Shown here piece after piece: positions 1 to 5,330 of a stretch of 5,856 bases of DNA (positions are counted from its first letter, which is position 1; every line of letters begins with the position of its first letter). The notes below the pieces were generated by a model. It had not been told where the DNA came from, made no database searches, and saw only the letters and a program-made list of their open reading frames with translations. The stretch lies in NCBI GenBank assembly GCA_900555005.1, contig USJM01000119.1, forward strand, positions 1 through 5,856, read 5' to 3'. Position numbers and translations under genes: made by a program. The DNA comes from an uncultured Lachnospiraceae bacterium. Lineage in GTDB: Bacteria > Bacillota_A > Clostridia > Lachnospirales > Lachnospiraceae.

Positions 1-270
1 TTCACCGGTGTGGACGCCCTCCTGAGAGGGCTTTCCCGCTATACCGAAGAACCGGCGCTGCCAGATACCTTTTCGGCAAAGGTTTTCAAGATATCCAGAG
101 ACGCATCCGGAACCAGGCTGGCCTGGATCCGGGTGCTCGGTGGCACGCTGCGTGCGAAGATGGAAGTCACCGTTTCCGGGATACAGCGTTCTCTGGACGC
201 ACAGTCCGGCAATGGTGCTTCAGCCCCCTCCCCGCTTAAGGTTGACCAGCTTCGTCAGTATTCCGGGGAC
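1..270 (+). CDS. Segment 1 of the broken GTPase: end of G domain and domain II (5' partial)
   Basis: The frame is open from the first base (F-T-G-V-D-A-L-L), so the GTG at 10 is an internal valine and not a start. The run around DTFSAKVFKISRD, then TRLAWIRVLGG and a KVDQL turn, matches the beta-barrel domain II of TetM/EF-G-type factors (compare the TetM pattern of GNVFKI, then RLAYIRLYSG). The frame carries on past the break as unrelated residues and stops at 352-354. The match to the family moves to the next frame at about 270: reading GAC at 268 and then CAG from 270 restores the expected G-D-Q-Y-S-V-L-R-E-A-P-A-G-Q-I series. Not a gene on its own. Confidence 0.75.
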
Positions 271-271
271 A
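269..271 (+). other. Frameshift 1 (one base apparently missing)
   Basis: Family-like reading passes from the frame of 268 (GAC) to the frame of 270 (CAG TAC AGT GTC CTG). One additional C in the GGGGACAGTAC context would give Gly-Asp-Gln-Tyr-Ser-Val without a break. There is no X-XXY-YYZ slippery heptamer and no obvious stimulatory structure, so programmed frameshifting is unlikely. The exact missing base can only be placed to within a few nucleotides. Confidence 0.75.
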
Positions 272-1409
272 GTACAGTGTCCTGCGTGAGGCTCCGGCCG
301 GGCAGATTGTCTGCGCCACCGGACTTGATACCGTCTCAGCCGGACAGATTTTGAGAGATGATACAGCAGCCGGGCTTCCGGACAGCTCTCTTGAAGCCGG
401 CGCATCTTCCGGACGGACGGACAGCCTTCCGGAAGATGCAAAGACCGCCGTGATGCTGTCTGAATCCCTGCAGCACCGCTCGGTATCGGAGCATCTGATC
501 CTGCCAGTCTTTCGGAGCGCGATCCTCCTCACGGATGACACGGACCCTGTGACAGCCCTGCGCAGCCTGAAGCTTCTCCAGGAAGAGGAGCCGATGCTTG
601 GAATCGAATATGATCCGCGCACAAAACAGATTTCCGCCGAGATCATGGGGGAGGTCGAGACTGAGATCATCCGGAATCTTTCTGAAAAACGCTTCGGCAT
701 GTCCATCTCCTTCGGGCCTCCTTCCGTCGTCTACCGCGAAACGATTGCTGCCCCAGTCGAAGGCGTCGGTCACTATGAGCCCCTCAGGCACTATGCGGAA
801 GTGCATTTGCTGCTGGAGCCGGCGGAACGTGGAAGCGGCATCTCCTTCGACACGAACCTAAGCACTGACGCCCTCCCGCTGAACTGGCAGCGGCTTGTTC
901 TGTCCTCCCTCATGAGCATCCATTTCCGGGGTGTCCTGACCGGATCGGAGATCACTGACCTGCGCATCACGCTGATTGGAGGCAGGGCGTCCGAGAAACA
1001 CACAGAGGGCGGCGATTTCCGCCAGGCTTCTATCCGCGCACTCCGGCAGGGTCTGATGTCGGCAGAGAGTATCCTCCTCGAGCCATGGTACCGCTTCGAA
1101 GCGGAAATTCCGCAGGATGCCATCGGACGGCTGATGAGCGATATCCAGCGGATGGATGGCCGTCTGGATCCGGTCGGCGGGGATGGTGTGCGGGCACAGG
1201 TAACCGGCTTTGTCCCGGCTTCCGAAACAGGTGATTATGCTGCCGAAGTACGTTCCTACACACACGGCACCGGACAGATTTCTTTCTCCCTGTCAGGATA
1301 CGAGCCCTGCAGAAATCCAGAAGATGTCATTCTCAAGACTGCATATGACCCGGCATCTATCTGGAGCAGCCGGCCGATTCGGTCTTCTGCTCGCACGGCG
1401 CGGGCGTAA
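270..1409 (+). CDS. Segment 2 of the broken GTPase: domain II end to domain V
   Basis: Open in the frame of position 270 to the TAA ending at 1409. The first Met (351) is internal and has no ribosome binding site. It opens with the end of domain II (APAGQIVCATGLD, 291-329). An acidic, Ser/Gly-rich stretch follows that TetM lacks, then domain III (LLQEEEPMLGIEYDP, then IMGEVETEII), domain IV (VVYRETIAAPVEGVGHYEPL) and the C-terminal domain (LLEPWYRFEAEIP and QRMDG, up to SLSGYEPC). These fit a translation-factor GTPase of the TetM/TetO/TetW class in order and spacing. After about 1358 the frame yields an S/R-rich tail (WSSRPIRSSARTARA) foreign to the family, which marks the second frame break. 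Confidence 0.8.
   Translation, partial: QYSVLREAPAGQIVCATGLDTVSAGQILRDDTAAGLPDSSLEAGASSGRTDSLPEDAKTAVMLSESLQHRSVSEHLILPVFRSAILLTDDTDPVTALRSLKLLQEEEPMLGIEYDPRTKQISAEIMGEVETEIIRNLSEKRFGMSISFGPPSVVYRETIAAPVEGVGHYEPLRHYAEVHLLLEPAERGSGISFDTNLSTDALPLNWQRLVLSSLMSIHFRGVLTGSEITDLRITLIGGRASEKHTEGGDFRQASIRALRQGLMSAESILLEPWYRFEAEIPQDAIGRLMSDIQRMDGRLDPVGGDGVRAQVTGFVPASETGDYAAEVRSYTHGTGQISFSLSGYEPCRNPEDVILKTAYDPASIWSSRPIRSSARTARA
1356..1361 (+). other. Frameshift 2 (one base apparently missing)
   Basis: The protein reads A-Y-D-P-A-S up to 1358, and the family continuation L-E-Q-P-A-D-S-V-F-C-S-H-G-A-G reads from CTG at 1361 in another frame. Inserting one G between 1358 and 1359 (TCT-GAT-CTG) would restore Ser-Asp-Leu-Glu. 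The site is not in a homopolymer and has no slippery sequence. Confidence 0.75.
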
Positions 1410-2290
1410 CCATTCCGTGGAACGAAGTGCGGCGCTATATGCATGTCGATACCGGATGGCATCCTGACACGCAGGAGGTTTCAGGCGGCAGCCTTCAGAT
1501 GGACGGCAGACAGGAAGAAGGCAGACAGGAAGACGGCCGGCAGGCCTTCTCCTCCCAGTGGCGCAAAGCACAGACAGCGGAAAAGAAGTCCTGGCTGCAG
1601 CAGCAGCATGACATCAGTGCCGGGGAGGAGGAACTTCGCCGGATCTTTGAACAGACATACAAAGGCTCCTCCTGGAACACACCGCTCCGCGACCCCGCCA
1701 ACGACTTTCCGGGTGATTCAACGGGCCTCTGGAGCCGTGACGGCTCTCTTGAGCGCAGCGCAGGGCTGCCTGCCGGCAGCAGCAAAGATCAGCCCGATGG
1801 ACCGGACCGTCCGCACGCTTCACAGCGTCAGGGCACAGACTTCAGGCCTGCCGGTTCTGCCCGCGAAGATTATCTCCTGGTGGATGGCTACAATATCATC
1901 TTCAACTGGCAGGAGCTTCGCGGGCTGGCAGCAGAGAATCTCGATTCCGCAGCTGGAAAGCTGACCGAAATCCTGTCAGATTTTCAGGGCACACAGAGCG
2001 GCCGGCTGATCATTGTGTTCGACGCCTACAAGGTTCACGGCGGAAAACGGCACATCATCCATCAGAGCAATGTCGACATCATCTACACAAAGGAGGCGGA
2101 AACCGCAGACTCCTACATCATGGAGCTGACACATTCTCTTGCAAAGAAGGGGAACGTGACGGTTGCCACCGGAGACGGAATCGTCCAGATGATCATTTTC
2201 AGTGCAGGTGCACGGCGGATGTCCGCCAGTGAGCTGAAGGATCGCGTGAACGAGGCAAAAAAGAAGATCCGCGATAGGTATCATGTCTGA
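1358..2290 (+). CDS. Segment 3 of the broken gene: linker and YacP/Rae1-like NYN ribonuclease domain
   Basis: The true coding sequence in this frame begins at about 1358, with EQPADSVFCSHGAGVTIPW completing the domain V tail. The Met at 1427 lies inside it and has no Shine-Dalgarno site. A polar linker of about 130 residues follows, with a triplicated pentapeptide and a short helix-like motif (EEELRRIFEQTY, 1625-1660) that I recall from relatives. The NYN/PIN-like nuclease fold begins at 1871. Four acidic positions expected for the metal site are visible: Asp in VDGYN (1883), Asp in VFDAY (2021), Asp in ETAD (2108) and Asp in TGDG (2174). The domain looks catalytically intact. Known relatives: Bacillus YacP (Rae1), a ribosome-associated endoribonuclease. 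If the breaks are real, this piece would need its own start and is probably not made. Confidence 0.8.
   Translation, partial: YLEQPADSVFCSHGAGVTIPWNEVRRYMHVDTGWHPDTQEVSGGSLQMDGRQEEGRQEDGRQAFSSQWRKAQTAEKKSWLQQQHDISAGEEELRRIFEQTYKGSSWNTPLRDPANDFPGDSTGLWSRDGSLERSAGLPAGSSKDQPDGPDRPHASQRQGTDFRPAGSAREDYLLVDGYNIIFNWQELRGLAAENLDSAAGKLTEILSDFQGTQSGRLIIVFDAYKVHGGKRHIIHQSNVDIIYTKEAETADSYIMELTHSLAKKGNVTVATGDGIVQMIIFSAGARRMSASELKDRVNEAKKKIRDRYHV
1502..1546 (+). repeat. Three tandem 15-bp in-frame repeats in the linker
   Basis: Three consecutive units encode DGRQE, EGRQE and DGRQA. The first two differ by one base and the third is more diverged. They lie in the polar linker between domain V and the nuclease domain. 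Replication slippage in unstructured linkers typically gives such repeats, and copy number probably varies between strains. Confidence 0.8.
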
Positions 2291-2307
2291 ACAGACTGCA
2301 GTCTGTT
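2290..2307. repeat. Perfect 18-bp palindrome overlapping the stop codon
   Basis: AACAGACTGCAGTCTGTT is its own reverse complement and begins on the last base of the TGA stop. As RNA it could fold as a 7-bp stem with a TGCA loop. An upstream GTCTG (2285-2289) could pair with the same CAGAC instead, so two exclusive hairpins are possible. No T-run follows, so it is a poor intrinsic terminator. It could be an operator or mRNA 3' end structure. Confidence 0.6.
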
Positions 2308-2308
2308 G

Positions 2309-2318
2309 GTTTGCAAAC
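2309..2318. repeat. Perfect 10-bp palindrome GTTTGCAAAC
   Basis: It lies one base after the larger palindrome, between the broken GTPase gene and the hydrolase promoter. It may be a protein-binding half of a compound site. A palindrome this short can also occur by chance. Confidence 0.35.
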
Positions 2319-2389
2319 TCTGCCGTGTCTCTGCTGAGAGGTCCCGCTCTTTGAAGCAGTGCCTCTGTGTGTTCTTTCTGTGAACTTGT

Positions 2390-2418
2390 TTGATCATCCA
2401 GTCAAAATGGGATATACT
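2390..2418 (+). promoter_or_regulatory. Sigma-A-type promoter of the bile salt hydrolase gene
   Basis: A -35 box TTGATC (2390-2395) and a -10 box TATACT (2413-2418) are separated by 17 bases, the ideal spacing. Transcription would start near 2425, leaving a leader of about 60 bases before the ATG at 2485. The promoter's position downstream of the possible GTG start at 2359 supports the shorter protein. An imperfect inverted repeat, ATAT-A-CTGCAG-ATAT (2412-2426), covers the -10 box and start point and could be an operator. Confidence 0.65.
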
Positions 2419-2484
2419 GCAGATATGTTAGCATCGTACGGCATAGACCATCTCTTTTTGATGGTCGGAAAGAAGGTATCTGAT

Positions 2485-3462
2485 ATGTGCACTGCAGCAA
2501 CGTACAATACAAGATGTCACTATTTTGGACGGAACCTGGATCTGGAATACTCCTACCACGAGCAGGTCGCGGTGACCCCCCGCAACTATCCCTTCCAGTT
2601 CAGGAATGTGGAATCCATCATGAAGCATCCGGCGATCATCGGCATGGCTTTTGTCGTGAACGGCTTCCCGCTCTACTACGATGCCATGAATGAAAAAGGA
2701 CTCGGAATGGCCGGGCTGAACTTCCCGGACAACTGCGACTTCAAAGAACCGCAGGAAGGAAAGGACAACATCGCTTCATTTGAACTGATCCCCTATGTTC
2801 TCTCTCTCTGCAGCACAACCGCGGAAGCGAAGGCTCTTCTTTCGCACATCAACATCACAAATGAACCCTTCAGCGACAAGCTCCCGACCAATCCGCTGCA
2901 CTGGATGGGCGCCGACGGCAAGGATGTCATCGTTGTCGAGCAGACAGCATCCGGCCTTCATGTCTATGATGATCCGGTCGGTGTCATGACGAACAATCCG
3001 ACCTTTGACATGCAGATGAACCGTCTGGCAGACTACCGGAACCTGTCTGTGGAATCGGCCGGGCCGTGCACCTTTGCAAGAGGACTTGACCTTCATCCGT
3101 ACAGCCGCGGCATGGGCGGCATGGGGCTTCCGGGGGATCTCTCCTCCGCTTCAAGATTCGTGAAAGTCGCCTTCACGCGGATGAACTCTTTGTCGGATGA
3201 CTCTGAGTCTGCCAGCATCAGCCAGTTCTTCCACATCCTCGGCAGCGTCGAGCAGCAGCGCGGACTCTGCAGGCTCGGCGAGGACAAGTATGAGATCACA
3301 ATCTATTCAAGCTGCTGCAACCTGGATCTCGGCATCTACTACTACACAACCTATGAGAACAGCCAGATCAGTGCCGTTGACATGCACCACGAGAATCTCG
3401 ACGGCGACACGGTCGTCACCTATGATCTGATCAAGGGCCAGCAGATCCAATACCAGAACTGA
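2485..3462 (+). CDS. bsh: Choloylglycine hydrolase / conjugated bile salt hydrolase
   Basis: A 325-residue Ntn-hydrolase that would split the amide bond of glycine- or taurine-conjugated bile acids in the cytoplasm; about 315-330 residues is usual. The start at 2485 puts Cys at residue 2 (MCTAATYN), which becomes the N-terminal nucleophile once Met is removed. An AGAAGG Shine-Dalgarno site (2471-2476) lies 8 bases upstream, and a longer open frame back to 2359 would bury the nucleophile. Other expected active-site residues are present: Arg16 and Asp19 (FGRNLD), Asn79 (AGLNF), the Asn170/171 pair (MTNNP) and Arg224 (SASRF). The segment SRGMGGMGLPGDLS is typical of bile salt hydrolases rather than penicillin V acylases. 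There is no signal peptide. It has its own promoter and appears monocistronic. The glycine/taurine preference cannot be read from sequence with confidence. Confidence 0.92.
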   Translation: MCTAATYNTRCHYFGRNLDLEYSYHEQVAVTPRNYPFQFRNVESIMKHPAIIGMAFVVNGFPLYYDAMNEKGLGMAGLNFPDNCDFKEPQEGKDNIASFELIPYVLSLCSTTAEAKALLSHINITNEPFSDKLPTNPLHWMGADGKDVIVVEQTASGLHVYDDPVGVMTNNPTFDMQMNRLADYRNLSVESAGPCTFARGLDLHPYSRGMGGMGLPGDLSSASRFVKVAFTRMNSLSDDSESASISQFFHILGSVEQQRGLCRLGEDKYEITIYSSCCNLDLGIYYYTTYENSQISAVDMHHENLDGDTVVTYDLIKGQQIQYQN

Positions 3463-3495
3463 ACTTCTGCGCCCGACGCTTTCCGCACGGCTCTG

Positions 3496-4458
3496 TCAGG
3501 CTTGCCCGGATATCACTCTTCCTGCGTAGTCGGACGCTGCCCTTGCTGCCTCCTGCACCGTAGTTCCTCCGGAAAGGGCATGGATGAACGCACCGTCAAA
3601 GGCATCGCCGGCTCCCAGTGTCGAGACAGGCTTCACCGGCTTTACCGGAATCCAGGTTTCCTTGTGCTGTCCGGCAGACAGCACAAGGATCGGATCGGCT
3701 CCATTCCTGGCAATCACCGTTTTCTGCGGCCTTCTGCTGCTGTCTTTTCCACCCATCCTGTCCAGGAGCACCTCTGCTGCGGCCTTCTGACCGGCATGCC
3801 CCGTCACCTGACTGAGCTCGTCACCGCCTGATCCGAGCACCAGGTCGCTCATGCCAATCATCTGCTCCATGGAGGCCTTCCGCACCCCCGCATACCCATA
3901 GGACTCGGCACGCACATTCAAGTCAAAGATCACGGTGGCACCGTGTTCCTTCTGCTCTTTGAAGAAGGCCAGAACGGCTGCGTTGTTTGCAGCATCATCC
4001 AAAAATGCCATCCCGCTCGTAAAGATAATATCCCCGCTCTCCGCCTTCGGCGTATTCCGGAAGCTGTCTGCTGTAAAATGCGGGTAATCCGCCCACGGCG
4101 GGACAAAGCAGAACATTGTCCGCTCACCGCTCTCATCCAGAACAGCAATGCAGTACATGTTCGACCTGTCGCACGGCACAGCGCCGCTCATGTCCACGCC
4201 TGCCTTCTCCATCTCTCCTTCCAGATACAGTCCAAGTCCATCCAGCTTCAACGGCGTGATGAACAGAGGGCGGCTCTTTGGATCTGACAGCTTTCCGATG
4301 TTCCGGGCAACATTCGCAACCGATCCCCCGCACTGCATCCGGACCAGCATAGAATCAGCAGTTTTTTTTGAGAAATCTCCTCTTGCAAGGGCTGCGCGCA
4401 TCCCGCCGTACGGCACGATCAGATCACAGCACAGATCCCCTACACATATGACGCTCAC
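3496..4458 (-). CDS. PfkB/ribokinase-family sugar or nucleoside kinase
   Basis: A 320-residue cytoplasmic kinase expected to move the ATP gamma-phosphate to a hydroxymethyl group of a sugar or nucleoside. The PfkB signature near the N-terminus is GGSVANVARNIGKL (residues 44-57). The C-terminal signature STLGAGDAFDGAF (279-291) holds the anion-hole GAGD with the catalytic Asp285. A central DLNVRA (179-184) is typical of the family. The usual Asn of the N-x-x-E motif appears to be replaced in LGSGGDEL (208-215). The start is GTG at 4458, with GAGGTG five bases upstream overlapping the TGA of the preceding gene. The nine-base gap and overlap suggest translational coupling, so it probably acts in one pathway with the TrpF-like protein. 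The substrate is not evident: ribose-like sugars, nucleosides or ketosugars are all possible. Confidence 0.9.
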   Translation of the reverse strand: MSVICVGDLCCDLIVPYGGMRAALARGDFSKKTADSMLVRMQCGGSVANVARNIGKLSDPKSRPLFITPLKLDGLGLYLEGEMEKAGVDMSGAVPCDRSNMYCIAVLDESGERTMFCFVPPWADYPHFTADSFRNTPKAESGDIIFTSGMAFLDDAANNAAVLAFFKEQKEHGATVIFDLNVRAESYGYAGVRKASMEQMIGMSDLVLGSGGDELSQVTGHAGQKAAAEVLLDRMGGKDSSRRPQKTVIARNGADPILVLSAGQHKETWIPVKPVKPVSTLGAGDAFDGAFIHALSGGTTVQEAARAASDYAGRVISGQA

Positions 4459-4463
4459 AGCCC

Positions 4464-4469
4464 CACCTC
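4464..4469 (-). promoter_or_regulatory. Shine-Dalgarno site overlapping the upstream stop codon
   Basis: On the minus strand GAGGTG begins within the TGA of the TrpF-like gene and sits five bases before the GTG start of the kinase. This decides the kinase start and makes coupled translation likely. Confidence 0.7.
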
Positions 4470-5139
4470 ACTCGAAGGAATGCGCGATCCGGCAGAATTC
4501 CCGGACCTTTCCTATGTTCTTCCGGACCAGTTCTCCGTTCTCTTTGTCAGAGGTCTTGGTCAGAGAATCGACCGCATACGGATGCACAGCCCTGATCGCA
4601 TCCGCCACATTGTCCGGTCCGAGACCGCCTGCAAGGATCACCGGAACCTTCACCTTCTCCACGATCTCCCGGTCGATGTTCCAGTCATTCACCTCGCCGG
4701 CTGCTCCGACACCCGGAACCGTCTTTGACACCGTATCCAGAATCAGAACATCCGCAAATGTCGCCTTGTATTCTGCTTCCCTGATGCTCTCCGGTCCTGT
4801 GATCCCGACTGCCTCCATCAGCTGGACACCTGGAATCTCACGGCGCAGCCGTTCCGCAAACTCCGGATTCCCGTCATAGTTTGCGCACAGATGCAGGACA
4901 TCCGGCATCAGTCTTTTTGTCTGCGCCAGTACCTCATCCGCTGTCTCCCCGACAGAGATCAGAATGCGGACAGCCTTGTCCTTGATGGCATCAAAGATTT
5001 CCTTCGCCCTCTCCTCCGTGATCGCGCAGGGAAACTTTCCGCCGTGCACGCCAACCAGAAGGCCGATCCGGTCCGCCCCGGCGTCGATGCAGGCGAGTGC
5101 CTCCTCTTTTGTCTGAATGGAATAAATCTGTGTATACAT
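4468..5139 (-). CDS. TrpF-like TIM-barrel protein (phosphoribosylanthranilate isomerase homologue, altered active site)
   Basis: A 223-residue beta/alpha-barrel protein of the PRAI (TrpF) family. It matches TrpF in EEALACIDAGADRIGLL (residues 12-28), VLILDT (131-136), ILAGGLGPDNVADAI (168-182) and AVDSL (189-193). The general-acid Asp of TrpF corresponds to Asp135. The catalytic Cys of the TrpF KICGIT motif is replaced: the equivalent stretch reads QIYSIQ, with Tyr6 at the Cys position. The usual QLHG and GGTG motifs are also changed. With no other trp gene nearby, a tryptophan-biosynthesis role is doubtful; an isomerase or aldolase-like step on the product of the adjacent kinase is my inference. 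The ATG at 5139 has AAAGGGG eight bases upstream. The in-frame extension to GTG at 5265 would overrun the promoter and was rejected. First gene of a two-gene operon. Confidence 0.82.
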   Translation of the reverse strand: MYTQIYSIQTKEEALACIDAGADRIGLLVGVHGGKFPCAITEERAKEIFDAIKDKAVRILISVGETADEVLAQTKRLMPDVLHLCANYDGNPEFAERLRREIPGVQLMEAVGITGPESIREAEYKATFADVLILDTVSKTVPGVGAAGEVNDWNIDREIVEKVKVPVILAGGLGPDNVADAIRAVHPYAVDSLTKTSDKENGELVRKNIGKVREFCRIAHSFE

Positions 5140-5172
5140 ACCAATAACCCCTTTCCTCTGCACGGCCTTTGG

Positions 5173-5190
5173 AATGGTTCCAATGGTTCC
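5173..5190. repeat. Two tandem copies of a 9-bp repeat in the TrpF-like leader
   Basis: AATGGTTCC is repeated exactly, at 5173-5181 and 5182-5190, and with the preceding GG forms a small GGAA-TGG-TTCC hairpin. It lies between the predicted minus-strand promoter and the ATG at 5139, where a regulator or leader structure could act. Confidence 0.5.
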
Positions 5191-5221
5191 GGCGTCCTGT
5201 CTTATGATCAATTCTCCGGTT

Positions 5222-5227
5222 ATTATA
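5222..5227 (-). promoter_or_regulatory. Extended -10 promoter of the TrpF-like/kinase operon
   Basis: The minus strand reads TGGTATAAT, a perfect -10 box preceded by the TGn extension. The -35 region at normal spacing is weak, which is common for extended -10 promoters. Transcription would start near 5215 and give a leader of about 75 bases. Confidence 0.6.
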
Positions 5228-5247
5228 CCATTCCTGCCTGTTGTCTG

Positions 5248-5276
5248 TTGTCCGGTTGACACCACTCATTTATAAT
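5248..5276 (+). promoter_or_regulatory. Promoter of the CLC-family gene
   Basis: A -35 box TTGTCC (5248-5253) and a perfect -10 box TATAAT (5271-5276) are spaced by 17 bases. Transcription would start near 5283, with a leader of about 90 bases. It overlaps back to back with the minus-strand operon promoter, the two -10 boxes being about 45 bases apart, so the divergent units may share control. Confidence 0.65.
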
Positions 5277-5293
5277 CATGATTACAGTGTCAA
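5256..5293. promoter_or_regulatory. Operator-like palindrome and flanking inverted repeat over the CLC -10 box
   Basis: TAATCATGATTA (5273-5284) is a perfect 12-bp palindrome lying on the -10 box and start point. The 15-mer TTATAATCATGATTA (5270-5284) matches the PerR/Fur-type 7-1-7 box TTATAATnATTATAA at 12 of 14 defined positions, as I recall that consensus. Outside it TTGACAC (5256-5262) and GTGTCAA (5287-5293) form a 7-bp inverted repeat, with a centre about four bases off the palindrome's. Repressor binding here is an inference. Confidence 0.45.
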
Positions 5294-5297
5294 AAAT

Positions 5298-5330
5298 CCG
5301 TCACCACGCATGTCTGCATGCAAGTGGCGG
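5298..5330 (+). ncRNA. Structured 5' leader (nested hairpin) upstream of the CLC-family gene
   Basis: CCGTCAC (5298-5304) pairs with GTGGCGG (5324-5330), including one G-U pair. Inside, GCATG (5308-5312) pairs with CATGC (5317-5321) around a TCTG loop, with an internal loop of CAC against AA. A TTTTT run (5345-5349) follows at a distance, and the Shine-Dalgarno site is at 5364-5369. It could be an attenuator or a riboswitch-like leader. I do not see the conserved bases of the fluoride (crcB) riboswitch or any other class I know. Confidence 0.4.

Larger units (their letters stand above)
1..2290 (+). pseudogene. TetM/EF-G-like ribosome-protection GTPase fused to NYN ribonuclease domain; 5' partial, two frameshifts
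   Basis: The 3' part of one gene is spread over three frames: frame of position 1 to about 270, frame of position 270 to about 1358, then frame of 1358 to the TGA at 2288-2290. Joined, it reads EF-G/TetM domain II (about 30-340), an inserted hydrophilic segment (about 350-490), domains III-V (about 500-1400, with GVGHYEPLRHYAEVHL and HTEGGDFRQ), a linker, and a YacP/Rae1-like NYN domain (1871-2287). Family knowledge: TetM-type GTPases bind the ribosome and clear the A site of tetracycline; Rae1-type NYN enzymes cut mRNA in the A site. The GTP-binding domain lies left of the window. The continuity of homology across both breaks is why I treat this as one gene. Whether the breaks are real mutations or sequence errors cannot be told here; the parts are otherwise not decayed. 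A tetracycline-resistance role is unproven. Confidence 0.85.

Noticed and set aside
236..1265. Long minus-strand open frames opposite the GTPase gene
   Set aside because: They are Arg/Ser/Pro-rich, lack recognisable domains or ribosome binding sites, and lie antisense to clearly homologous coding sequence. High GC explains them.
265..1362. Programmed -1 frameshifting to make the fusion protein
   Set aside because: No slippery heptamer is present at either break, and two independent recoding events in one gene are improbable.
2359..2484. N-terminal extension of the bile salt hydrolase to GTG at 2359
   Set aside because: It would contain the promoter and hide the Cys that must be at residue 2. 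The ATG at 2485 has a good Shine-Dalgarno site.
3449..3495. Terminator between the convergent hydrolase and kinase genes
   Set aside because: Only a 5-bp CAGAA/TTCTG stem is visible around the hydrolase stop, without a T-run on either strand.
4148..4879. A 243-codon plus-strand open frame
   Set aside because: It lies antisense across both the kinase and TrpF-like genes, with Ser/Thr/Pro-rich composition and no domain.
5256..5261. Perfect TTGACA as the -35 box of the CLC gene
   Set aside because: It is only 9 bases from TATAAT. TTGTCC at 5248 has the right 17-base spacing.
5140..5265. 42-codon N-terminal extension of the TrpF-like protein
   Set aside because: It covers the extended -10 promoter and the tandem repeat, has no family similarity, and the ATG at 5139 has a strong Shine-Dalgarno site.
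5288..5293. Minus-strand TTGACA as the -35 box of the TrpF-like operon
   Set aside because: The nearest TATAAA lies only 13 bases away. The TGGTATAAT at 5230-5222 is a better promoter.
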